Shown here: positions 49,082 through 58,548 of the stretch, piece after piece | How the letters are laid out: every line of letters starts with the position of its first letter | How positions within the stretch are numbered: position 1 is the stretch's first letter | Origin: Flaveria trinervia | Lineage: Eukaryota > Streptophyta > Magnoliopsida > Asterales > Asteraceae | Length of the DNA stretch: 64,000 nucleotides | Assembly (NCBI GenBank): GCA_025506515.1 | Contig: CM046457.1 | Location: 875,001 to 939,000, forward strand | Direction: 5' to 3' | The notes under the pieces: model-generated | Seen by the model: the letters and a program-made list of their open reading frames with translations, nothing else | Databases searched by the model: none | Told to the model about the DNA's origin: nothing | Position numbers and translations under genes: made by a program

Positions 49082-49099
49082 CCCACGGATGGCGCCAAA
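49082..49099 (-). other. Primer-binding site of the Tat element
   Basis: Immediately inside the 5' LTR the minus strand reads TTTGGCGCCATCCGTGGG. TGGCGCC starts of this kind are common primer-binding sites in plant Tat elements, so it should pair with a tRNA 3' end. The exact tRNA is not assigned. Confidence 0.7.
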
Positions 49100-50023
49100 T
49101 GTTGCTACACGAATCCTAATCAAGGGATTAAGACCGGGGAGCAGTGCGAGAATGGGGCTGCTACCGAGGATCAGGCAGGAACTTGGCTTTCACCGCTGGG
49201 AAACAGGATGCGGCTGAACTTGGCTTCGACTGAGCTGGACTTCGGCTGAGCAATACTTCAGCTGAACGGAGTATCTGTGAAACAAGAACAACACCGTGAG
49301 CCTCGCCTCAGGCAGAAAGGGTTTTCTCCCCGAGACCACACTCCGGCGTGAGAATAAGTATTTGTGTTGATATAACTTTTAAGAGGAAAATTATTAAGTG
49401 AGTAGTTTATAGTGAAAGTGTTCTCCGAATATGAATGTGAATAAGAGAAGTATTTATAGTGTTGGTGCATGGGTACCAGATATATCATGGTTCTATTCTT
49501 GGAAGTCTGTGGTCAATGATATGAGACTGAAATACTCTAGTCATCGGTTTTATACCCTTCTGATGCAAAGGGTTTCTGACTAGCATTAATGTAGTTTGTC
49601 TTTGTAGTTGACTTGGGAATTTGGTGGCTGCTCTGAACTTCTCCCGATGTTTTGGCTTTATGCGTTTTGTCATCTTGCGTTTCTTTCTTATTCTCTTGTA
49701 GCCAATGAATGGCTTCCGTGGTTACCAAGTTTTTGTGAAGTTTTTTATAAGTGTTGAACACGGGGGCTTTTCGAGATTGCATATTTGTTTTGGTGCTGAC
49801 TTGACCAGCGGCGACGTTAGGCCTACTTCCCATAGCCGCGGCTTTGGGGAAAAACTATCTTCAACCGCGGCACCCTTTCTGAGGGTGAGGCGCGGCTTTG
49901 GGACAAAACTGTTTTCACCGCGGCACCCTTCTAAGGGTGAGCCGTGGCTTTGGGGCAAAACTGTCTTCAACCGCGACACCCTTTCTGAGGGTGAGCCGCG
50001 GCTTTGGGGGTGATACCCCTTCA
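49100..50023 (-). repeat. 5' LTR of the Tat element
   Basis: 924 bases, nearly collinear with 39189-40215 and ending in the same TG...CA borders. It lacks about 100 bases in the outer U3 region: the fourth 54-bp unit jumps from GGGG straight to GTGATACCCC. A TATTTATAGTG motif near 49450 (minus strand ACTATAAATA) may be the promoter TATA box. Confidence 0.92.
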
Positions 50024-50028
50024 ACGAT
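50024..50028. repeat. Tat element target-site duplication, right
   Basis: ACGAT, identical to 39184-39188. Confidence 0.85.
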
Positions 50029-52799
50029 CATCGTGGAAGAAACTCTCAAACCCACGTGTTGGTGCTTGGTTCAAACTGAAATCAAAGTTTGAGCTCTCTT
50101 TCTAAGCATCAAGACTTTACTGGTCATTTCAAAAAATTTTAAAGGTTTCTGTAGCCACCAACCTAGAGGATTAATAGTATATATACAATATAATATAATA
50201 ATATAATATATATGATGATTATGTTTTTAATTTCAAGTCGTAAGTAATGATTTTCTAGTTATCATCGAAAATGATTAAAGTTATGTGATCTTTTAGAGAT
50301 TTAGAGGTTATGTATAATCTCATACACGTTTCTATATACATAGGAAAAGCAATAAAAAAGGTAATCCCCATTCTCGTATGGCTTACCCCACTACATACCC
50401 ACGTCGATGTCTTGGCTTTCACTTATTCTCATCTGATTCGGATTTGATTGTCATACGTAAGACCGGCACTTAGGAGGGGGCATGGTGAACGACCGTCTAA
50501 AGCATGATCTTTTTAGATGCCTAAAATTTCTATAAAAAAATTATTTATATCTATACTCTTTTTAAAAATGCCCCTATATCTTTTGTGAAACACTTAAACT
50601 CACTAAAATTTTAATTATATTAAGCCTAACAAATTTTAAAGCCCTTTAATATTTTAATTATTTTAACCCACTACCATTTACCTATTACTAGATTTTTAAA
50701 CTTGTTTTTAAACTCAAACAAAATAATTTGCGATTTGTGGTGGGAGCTGTAAAAGAACGATCGGAACATAATAGGTCAGAGCGATCAATTGATCGAACTC
50801 TAGTTTTTTTAAGTTGCACAAGGTCCAAAATTTTATATATGAGTTATTCACTTTATATAATAAGGGTTCGTTTTTCTTTACTCGCCCAAAGCCCAAAATT
50901 TTTCGACAATTCTTGGGACGGCCCTAATCGTCCACACTTTAAAAGGATTCAAACATACATCACTGATCATTGATGCCACTAGGCATATCATTGATAACTT
51001 GATAAGAATCTTATGAGATTAAAAGTTTTCAGTGTAACTAAAATGAATACTTATCCAACAAAGTGGTTAGTCCGCAAATAATACCGTTTTTCAAATAAGA
51101 TTCTTACGTATGCACACTGAACTTATGCTTAAAAGGAAAGGAAACTATGCAGTAACACTATGCTTAAAATAAAAAGAAAAAAAAAGTTTCTCATGGTTCT
51201 TACTATTTTAATGATTCTTGCTTAATATATGTTAAGATCTTATTAGCAATCAATAGCTTCTGACTTTTAATTTTTTATTAATAATGAATACTATATATGA
51301 CTATGACTCTATGAGGGACGCGTGCTATAATAGTTAATACTGAAAATGAAAGATGGTTAAAGTCAAATTGGCTTTAAAGGGTTTACAGAAGGCAAGACAC
51401 TTGATCTTTTGACCATACCCCATTACCGACTTTAATTATGAAAGGTAACACTAAAATTGGACAAAAGAAGATGTATACATTTCGATATCTTTTAGGGGGT
51501 TGTAATATATAAGTTTAGATCAATTCAAATGATAAACCGGAAATAATATTTTGAATACTAGAATAAAAAGATGGATAGTAGATAAACAGTTTGAAGGTAC
51601 TAGTATGATACTATTTTAGATCTTATTCTATTTGATACATGCAAAACTAGATTTGTCAAGTATAACTTTATTTAAACAATATTGTTAATTCTTTGAAATA
51701 GACAAAAGACGGTTAATTACATGATCAAATGAATAACTACTTGCTATTTGATATTGTAACCGATAAATAAGTCATGAGTAATAATTAATTTAGAGTACGT
51801 TAAACATCACTTACTCTCACCCAACATCACATCAGCACCCTCCTCAATCACTAACGCACTCACTTAATCACTCACTCATTCGCAGTTGTCATGGCCTCAC
51901 CCAATCATTCACCCGTCTTGTTTAATTTTTATTACAATGATATTTTGTTATTTTAAAATAATTAATTACTACATATAATAAAATAAACAAAATAAAAACA
52001 AACATTACAATTACATCATTAAAAACCACTAAAGTCCATATTTTTTGTAATTATCTTCTACAACAATTCGATCACTGACGATCCATTCCCATTAGATGAT
52101 TGGTGCTTGGCATCATTATTTATGGTGAGTTTTAAGGAAAAAAATGTTTAATTTTTAAGCATTTAAATTACGGTTCGACGACGGCTCTCAATGTTGCTCA
52201 TTAGCATGTGGTTCCTCCTCACGCACACATCTCTCACTCCTCACTCCTCACTCATGCACTGTACGTGTTCATGTGTCACTCACACGCCCAACTCACTGGT
52301 ATAACACATGTTTTTAGACCAAATATAAAAGCAATCGTTTTATATTAGAAGCAGAATGATTATAAATTAAATTTAGAAGTAAGAGGAAGATGTTTATTTG
52401 ATGAAAAAGATGACTGTGAGACGTTATAGTACTATATTTTCCGCCCTTTTATTTTTCTATCCAAATTATCATATGTAAGTGTTTGTATTTTTTATGTATA
52501 TATAATATCATGTGCCAACTAGCTTCAAATTAATTAAATAATAACTTTTATATTAAGAGTGTGAGATTATACTCGCTTGTGATGTTGACACATCATACAC
52601 GTGTTTACAATGCATGTAACGATCACTTTAATATTTTATGTGGAAATGCCATATTTGACTTTTCATTTTAGGAGACCATTTCTTATAATATGAAAATTCA
52701 TTTTTCTTCGAGACATGTAATCAGAAGAAAATATTAAAAAACAATGAACATGTCAAACTAGTTTTTTATCGACAAATTGCTTAGATAAATATTGGGTGA
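50029..52799. other. Intergenic, nothing recognised
   Basis: AT-rich sequence without convincing exons, LTR borders or transposase motifs. A CACTCACTC-type low-complexity stretch lies at 51810-51900 and again at 52200-52300. Confidence 0.5.
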
Positions 52800-53461
52800 G
52801 GATATAGGAATAGCCTCTCAGTTATATAGGGACACTCTTGGATTTTTCTACGCATGATCTTGAGCTTGCCGTTGTTGTATTCGCGTTAAAGATCTGGCGT
52901 CACTATCTTTATGGAGAGACTTGTGATATCTTTACCGACCATAAGAGTTTGAAGTATATCTTCACTCAAAAAGAATTAAACATGAGACAAAGAAGATGGT
53001 TAGAGCTGTTGAAAAATTATGACGTCAACATCCAATATCATTTAAGAAAGGCTAATGTGGTAGTTGATGCTCTTAACCAAAAGAGTTTAGGGACTATAGC
53101 CTCTGTCCAGTTACAGCCTTAGATAGTTACTGACCTTAAAAGGTTGGGTATTGGCTTGCAAATTGCTAAAAGTGATGCATATCACGCCAGACTTCAGATT
53201 GAGTCAGACCTAGTATCTCAAATTAAGGATGCACAGAAAGACGACGGTGAACTTTGAGCAATTGTATAGAATTTGAATGATGGAAAACAATCAGAATTTA
53301 AAGTTGATGAACATGGATTAATTTGGTATGGCAAACGTCTGTGTGTGCCTAATAATTCTTCTATGAGAATCGTTATTAGCCGAGGCATATAGTTCTTCAT
53401 TCTCTATCCATCCTGGATCTACTAAGATGTATCATGATCATCGTCATAACTTCTGATGGAA
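52800..53461 (+). pseudogene. Ty3/gypsy (chromovirus-like) RNase H to integrase fragment
   Basis: An open part at 52838-53122 reads STHDLELAVVVFALKIWRHYL, TDHKSLKYIFTQKELNMRQRRW and KANVVVDALNQKSLG, the RNase H end of a Del/Tekay-like element. After a stop, the linker and integrase zinc finger continue with several stops (DLVSQIKDAQKDDGEL, FKVDEHGLIWYGKRLCVPN, SIHPGSTKMYHD), breaking off at W-W-N-G near 53461. There the sequence passes directly into a Cassandra TRIM. Nothing else of this element is present. Confidence 0.88.
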
Positions 53462-53563
53462 TGGTATTAGAGCCACTCCTATGTCGTTCGGGATGTGGGA
53501 CATACCTCACCGAGGGTGGTGACTTCTCGGGCTCATCGAGAACGATGAGTCCAGGGGGGTGAT

Positions 53564-53832
53564 TGTGACACCCTACATAAATCCCACATCGGGCATAGAC
53601 ATGAGAGATTTCTGGTTCATAAGAAATGTCCTGTCTCTAACATCAACAATGTGTTTTGAGCATTTTGATTGTGCATGAGAGGAGAACTCCACAGTTAAGC
53701 ATGCTCAGTGAGAGCAATCCAAGGATGGGTGCCCTCCTTGGAAAGCTTTCACCCGAGCAACCAAAAGCAAATTCGTGAGCTCCTTGTGGACAAAGCAGAT
53801 AATATTATTGGTGTGAGTAGTCGGGTGTTACA
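53564..53832 (+). repeat. Cassandra LTR
   Basis: 269 bases with TG...CA borders, CCCACATCGGG near the start and GACAAAGCAGATAATA near the end, all known Cassandra LTR words. Confidence 0.88.
53682..53750 (+). other. 5S rRNA-derived block in the Cassandra LTR
   Basis: AGAACTCCACAGTTAAGC, then TGAGAGCAATCC, then AGGATGGGTGCCCTCC match the central and 3' part of plant 5S rRNA with scattered changes, including the internal Pol III control region. It is not a 5S gene: the 5' part of 5S and a T-run terminator are absent. Confidence 0.85.
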
Positions 53833-53994
53833 CTTTATACCTACTAAATTGATATATTAAGTGAATAAGGAAGCAATTATTTTTGAATTTTTGTTTAAAG
53901 AACAAATTGAATTAAAAGAAAACGATTATGAATATAACAAACTTTGAGGTTTTGAAAATAATAATGTAAAAAAAGCTATTAGGATATTTAAGGA

Positions 53995-54180
53995 TGAAAC
54001 TACATAAAACAAAACTTTAGGACATAATTGTAATTTTACAAAAAGAAATATTATAGTATAATCATTTGTGTCAATTTTTTAATCAACTTACAATAGAGCT
54101 TGTAAATTATAGTAAAATCACCATTTACGTACTCATCATTTACCACTGAAATTAGATGATTTTAAAAAATATGTTATAAA
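53995..54180 (+). repeat. Truncated copy of the neighbouring Helitron-like repeat
   Basis: ATAAAACAAAACTTTAGGA, TAATTGTAATTTTACAAAAA, ATCAACTTACAATA and TTATAGTAAAATCACCATTTAC recur in the same order at 54271-54980. This copy has no hAT insertion and so shows the empty site. Confidence 0.75.
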
Positions 54181-54258
54181 GAAAAAGATAATTTGTTATA
54201 AAATGTAAGGATACATCACTCCTTATTTAAAGCTTATTTCTTTTCAATGTATCTCTCA

Positions 54259-55158
54259 TCTATACTACTATATAAAACAAAACTTTAGGATACAATTGTA
54301 ATTTTACAAAAAAAAGTACAACACCTTATATAACTTTTTAAGTATTAGATACAAGTGTTTTATACAATCATTTCTATTACAACTTCTTAAGTATTAGATA
54401 CAAGTGTTTTGTATTTAATCATTATAAATTTTTTATTTTATATTTGTGCTTCGAGTTATGTCAATTTTTTTAATCAACTTACAATAAAGCTTGTTAATTA
54501 TAATTAGTGTTGCAAAAATCAGCGCTAGGCGTCGATTAGTCGGCGACTAATTGATAATCGGAGGTTCACATTGGCGATTTCACATAATCGGAGCCCCTAA
54601 TCGGTAATCGGACAAAATTGGTCAAAATCGGACCTAGGCAAACCTAGGCGGTCTTAATCGGCCAAAAATCGACCAAAAACGTTGATTTCGGCGAATTTTC
54701 GGTAGGGTTCCGGTGAGTTCCGGTGGGATTCTGGCGACTTTTCCGGCGACTTTCAAAAAATCCGGCAAAAATTTAGAAATTTCGGCGAAATATGTATATT
54801 TATATATAAAACTGATTTTTTTAATTAAAATTACATTCTAAAATGTGTGTATTTATATATAAAACTAAAAATATATATAAAAATTTCAATCCGATTAATC
54901 CCTAATCCCTACCTCGACCCCGAATAGCGTCTAGCGATTTTCAACATTGATTATAGTAAAATCACTATTTACATATTCACTATTTTTTTTCTTTGTTTTA
55001 AGGTCTTAAATCTCTTATAGTATTTTTTTTTCTATTGTATTTTTTATTGGCGTTTTGCATGTAATTTTTTTCAGATGGCTGGTACAAACGTATAAATAAT
55101 CAAAATTAAATCTTTTAACCTTTTAACACCCGATATACTGCGCGGATTACACCTACTA
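54259..55158 (+). mobile_element. Helitron-like element split by a hAT MITE
   Basis: The 5' end TCTATACTACTATATAAAAC follows an A, as Helitrons do. The 3' end has a degenerate hairpin (CCCGATATACTGCGCGG) and CTAG at 55155-55158. The base after CTAG is A rather than T, which is a weakness. It has no coding capacity. About half its length is the inserted MITE at 54505-54949. Confidence 0.5.
54505..54949. mobile_element. hAT-like MITE, 445 bp
   Basis: The ends are imperfect inverted repeats (TAGTGTTGCAAAAATC on the left, CAATGTTGAAAATCGC from the right). They are flanked by the near-identical octamers ATTATAAT (54497-54504) and ATTATAGT (54950-54957). The interior is rich in TAATCGG/CCGATTA and GGCGACT words. 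It has no open frame of note. Confidence 0.7.
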
Positions 55159-55159
55159 G

Positions 55160-57240
55160 ATATATATAAATCGTATATGATTATTTTATAACTTTTCTAT
55201 TATATATAAATCGTATATGATTATTTTATATAACTTTTCTATTTTATGGGAGGGTAGCAAATGTTCCTGATTCTTTGGTCAGACGGCTATATTGTAGGTT
55301 TGTAAGACTTTTTGTAGAACCGGGTTCAAAGGCAAATCATAACGATTATTTAATTGGAGCAATCATCAATTGGTTCAATGGATTGAAAAACTTTTTGAAT
55401 ATAGATATTCATTTAGAGTTGAAAAATGTAATATGTTTTTCTTTTCTTTTTCAAAAATCTAGTAATCCTTCGTACATAACTTTATTATTGTCAAAAGGAG
55501 TGATTGTTTAATATGAATTTAAACATTTATTAAAATAAAGATAAAACATATTACCATTAGTAGATCTTCTATTAACGTATGTTTGGTATAATATAATAGA
55601 ATGTACGAATAAATGGAATGTATAATAGTGTGGAATGGATGAGAAAATAAAATAAATTATTACATTTTATTGTTCTGTTTAATTACATTTTAATAATAAA
55701 TGAATCAACTATTTTGTGTTTTTTGTTAGCTATGAAAAATAAAACAATAAAATGTAAAAGTAGTTATAGTGATGATAATGGGGGGTGGTGGTGGCGGTGG
55801 CGGATGGTGGGTTTCGGCAGCCGTGGTGGCATGCGATGGTTTCTAGCAGTGGTTTTCGGCAGCGATGGTGGCCTTCGGTGGTTTCTAGCGGTGTTATTCC
55901 GGCAGCGGTGGTGGCCAACGGTGGCTTCCGGCGACTGTGATTCCTAGTGGCGGTGGCTTTTGGGGGCGGTGGTTCCTGGTGGCAATGGCTTTTGGCGGCG
56001 GTGGTTCCTAGTGGTTATGGCTTCCCGCGGCGGCGACAGCGACGACTGGAAGTTTAGCGTCAACGACAATGGCCGGTGGTGGTCGTGCCTGGTGGTGGTT
56101 GCCGACGACAAATGATCTTGGTGGTCGATGGTGGTTGTTATGGTGAGTGAGTGGGTGGTGTTGGTGTGTAATTATGAAAGAATGGATGGAATAAAAGAAA
56201 AAAAAGGAATGTATCAACTATGTAATAATTCATTTCATTATGTTTAAAAAAATTATACATAACGAGTTTGCTCCTTTTAAAAATATTAATTTCGCCCCCT
56301 ACATCTATGAAAATGTCTAATCAAACAAGTAAGAAACACAAATACTTTTTTATATATTTTTTGTTTATTAAAAAGATGAAGTTTGTTATTTATGCTTACG
56401 AACCTAAACAAACATAAACATACGTGCTTAGACACACATATATTTATCACAAGAATAAATGAACAAGACTTGTGTTTAACTTTGTTCGTTTAGTTAAAAT
56501 AATATTAACATTGTTTAATTAAACAAACAAACCTAAACAAAATTTTCCAATCAATAGTTTTGCTTAAATTTACGTTGTTTAACAATTATCTAGTGTTAGA
56601 TAATTGTTAAATTTTTATTAAATTAAAATGAATTTAAAAACCACATATTTTAATATAAAAAATTTCTAAACTACGAAAATTTCTAAAACATTGACGTTTT
56701 CTAAAACCAAATATTTTAAATTGGTTTTTTTTTTGTAATTTTTGTATAGAAATTGAAACAAAAAATATCAATAAAAAAATAAACAAGATTTCAATAAAAA
56801 TATTTCTCAATAACATTTTTTAAAATGATTTTTTTATGACATGAACTATTTATGTATATAAGATTTATATTATATTTCATTTTAAAATATCATTTAACTA
56901 TTCTCAAATGTTATTAGTAAGTATTAAATATGATTTGTATTAAAACGTATGATATATGAGTTTGTAGTAAGTTAATATATATGAATGTAAAACAAGTGTC
57001 CATGTCCTTTTAGGTATGTTGTAAGTATATTTTTGTGACATAAGATGAGACTTACGTAAATAAAGGTAAGCGTGAGGGGAAAATTTGTATACATATTATA
57101 GGAAGGAAATATGTTAAGGATATTTGGAAATTGAAACGTATATTTGTATATTCGACATGGCGTCGGAAGCAAGTCAAACATAAGGAAATTTGAATGAACT
57201 ACTAAACGCGTATTCACCTTCTTCCACCCCCCTGTAGCCC
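55160..57240. other. Intergenic; GGTGGC-rich patch
   Basis: 55770-56110 is a GGTGGCGGTGG-type low-complexity patch giving Gly/Trp or Pro/His frames on either strand. Short sequences such as GGAATG/CATTCC flank it (55600-55660 and 56170-56230), hinting at an element with inverted ends. The open frame at 55275-55511 has no recognisable domain. The rest is AT-rich. Confidence 0.45.
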
Positions 57241-57247
57241 TATATAA
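57241..57247 (+). promoter_or_regulatory. Putative TATA box of the DIC gene
   Basis: TATATAA lies 292 bases upstream of the start codon and is followed by a pyrimidine-rich leader (CACTCGCATCAACCCC, TCTTCCTCC) as in plant promoters. Confidence 0.55.
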
Positions 57248-57404
57248 ATCTCACTCGCATCAACCCCAAAAATCACCCCATCATTTATATGTCTCACAGA
57301 TCCTTCGTTCCCCACTCTTCCTCCGTAGCTTTTCAGCTTCACTCTCATCTCCTCGTTTCGAGCGACTTGAACCCCAACTGGCGTTGTTAGTCATTCTTTG
57401 AGAT

Positions 57405-57530
57405 TTCGTTCTCCGTAGTTATCAATTCGTTCTCCGTAGTTATCGATTCGTTCTCCGTAGTTATCGATTCGTTCTCCGTAGTTATCGATTCGTTCTCCGT
57501 AGTTATCGATTCGTTCTCCGTAGTTATCAA
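57405..57530 (+). repeat. Six 21-bp tandem repeats in the DIC 5' leader
   Basis: The unit TTCGTTCTCCGTAGTTATCGA is repeated six times with only GA/AA changes, ending two bases before the ATG at 57533. The units contain no ATG. The minus strand reads as a 7-residue peptide repeat, but that frame is incidental. Confidence 0.93.
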
Positions 57531-57532
57531 TT

Positions 57533-58548
57533 ATGGGTGTCAAGGGATTTCTTGAAGGTGGAGTCGCCTCCATTGTCGCAGGCTGTTCTACTCACCCCCT
57601 CGATCTCATCAAAGTTCGTATGCAACTACACGGCGAATCCGCCCCCCTCCCTAACCTTAATCCTAATCCTAACCCTAACCCTAACCCTAACCCTATCCTT
57701 ACCCCTACCCCTACCCCTACCCTCCGCCCTGCTTTCGCCTACACCGCCGCCACCACCACCGTCGCAATGCCGCCTCCTCCACCGCCGGCGCTCAGAGCGG
57801 GGCCGCTCTCCGTCGGCCTCAACATCTACCGAACCGAAGGCGTCGCCGCCTTGTTCTCCGGCATCTCCGCCACCGTCCTCCGCCAGACTCTCTACTCCAC
57901 CACCAGAATGGGCCTCTACGAGATCTTCCGTAACAAGTGGACCGACGAAACCTCCGGCACCTTCTCCCTACCTCGCAAAATCGCCGCCGGATTGCTGGCC
58001 GGAGGGATCGGCGCCGCCGTGGGGAACCCGGCCGACGTGGCGATGGTGCGAATGCAAGCGGACGGCAGGCTTCCGGTGGCGCAGCGGCGGAACTACAAAG
58101 GCGTGGGTGAGGCCATCGGCAGGATGGTGAGGCAGGAGGGGATCGCCAGCCTGTGGCGAGGGTCGTCCCTTACGGTGAACCGCGCGATGATCGTGACGGC
58201 GTCGCAGCTGGCGTCGTACGACCAGATGAAAGAGACGATCATGAAGAACGGGGTGATGGAGGACGGACTGGGGACGCACGTGACGGCGAGCTTCGCGGCG
58301 GGGCTTGTGGCGTCGGTGGCGTCGAACCCTGTGGACGTGATAAAGACACGTGTGATGAACATGAAGGTGGAGGAGGGGGTGGCGCCGCCGTACAAGGGGG
58401 CGGTGGACTGCGCGGTGAAAACCGTTAGGGCGGAGGGGCCGATGGCTCTGTACAAAGGCTTCATACCTACCATTTCGAGGCAGGGCCCCTTCACCGTCGT
58501 TCTCTTTGTCACCTTGAACAAGTCCGCAACTTACTCAAGGATTTCTAG
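57533..58548 (+). CDS. DIC: Mitochondrial dicarboxylate carrier (DIC/UCP-like), intronless
   Basis: A mitochondrial carrier family protein of about 338 residues, in the inner membrane, exchanging malate or other dicarboxylates for phosphate or sulfate by family analogy. Three carrier signatures are seen: HPLDLIKVRMQ near residue 22, NPADVAMVRMQ in the second repeat and NPVDVIKTRVM in the third. MGVKGFLEGGVASIVAGCSTH at the start, RRNYKGV and APPYKGAVDCA are typical of plant DIC1-3. After the first signature there is an unusual Asn-Pro/Thr-Pro repeat loop coded by CCCTAA-like repeats. As read, the frame changes near 58515 (one base missing after FVTL), skips the expected stop at 58546-58548 and runs on to 58699 through a Leu-rich TTA microsatellite. 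With the normal frame the length and end fit the family. No introns, as in Arabidopsis DIC genes. Confidence 0.9.

Larger units (their letters stand above)
39189..50023 (-). mobile_element. Ty3/gypsy Tat-clade LTR retrotransposon, complete but degenerate
   Basis: A 10835-bp element transcribed right to left: 5' LTR 49100-50023, primer-binding site, gag, protease, reverse transcriptase, RNase H, a second (archaeal-type) RNase H, integrase, a 2.6-kb 3' region with an antisense ORF, polypurine tract and 3' LTR 39189-40215. ACGAT target duplications flank it. Two RNase H domains and an antisense ORF are marks of the plant Tat (Retand/Ogre/TatIV-VI) lineage. Stops and frameshifts in every domain mean it cannot move by itself. 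The LTRs differ by many substitutions and a 100-base indel, so the insertion is not recent. Confidence 0.93.
53462..53832 (+). mobile_element. Cassandra-type TRIM, internal region and 3' LTR (5' LTR missing)
   Basis: It starts with the primer-binding site TGGTATTAGAGCC (initiator-Met tRNA, one mismatch to TGGTATCAGAGC). About 100 bases of non-coding interior ending in the polypurine tract GTCCAGGGGGGTGATT follow, then an LTR at 53564-53832 beginning TGTGACACCC and ending GGTGTTACA. The LTR contains a 5S rRNA-like block. This set of features defines Cassandra, a non-autonomous retroelement with no coding capacity. The 5' LTR is replaced by the gypsy fragment. Confidence 0.88.

Noticed and set aside
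53682..53750. A 5S rRNA gene
   Set aside because: Only part of 5S is present and it lies inside an LTR with TG...CA borders, so it is Cassandra.
55275..55511. 78-residue open frame on the plus strand
   Set aside because: It begins at TTG, has no recognisable domain, and lies in TE-rich AT sequence. Possible but unsupported.
55714..56217. Trp/Gly-rich and His/Pro-rich frames
   Set aside because: They arise from a GGTGGC-type low-complexity patch on both strands.
57391..57573. Minus-strand peptide with repeated IDNYGER units
   Set aside because: It is the complement of the six 21-bp leader repeats. A 21-base period always gives a 7-residue repeat where no stop occurs.
57650..57705. An interstitial telomere
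   Set aside because: The unit is CCCTAA rather than the common plant CCCTAAA, the array is short and it is in frame within a coding region.
58153..58521. Alternative-frame and antisense open frames over DIC
   Set aside because: High GC content removes stops in other frames. The carrier signatures define the real frame.
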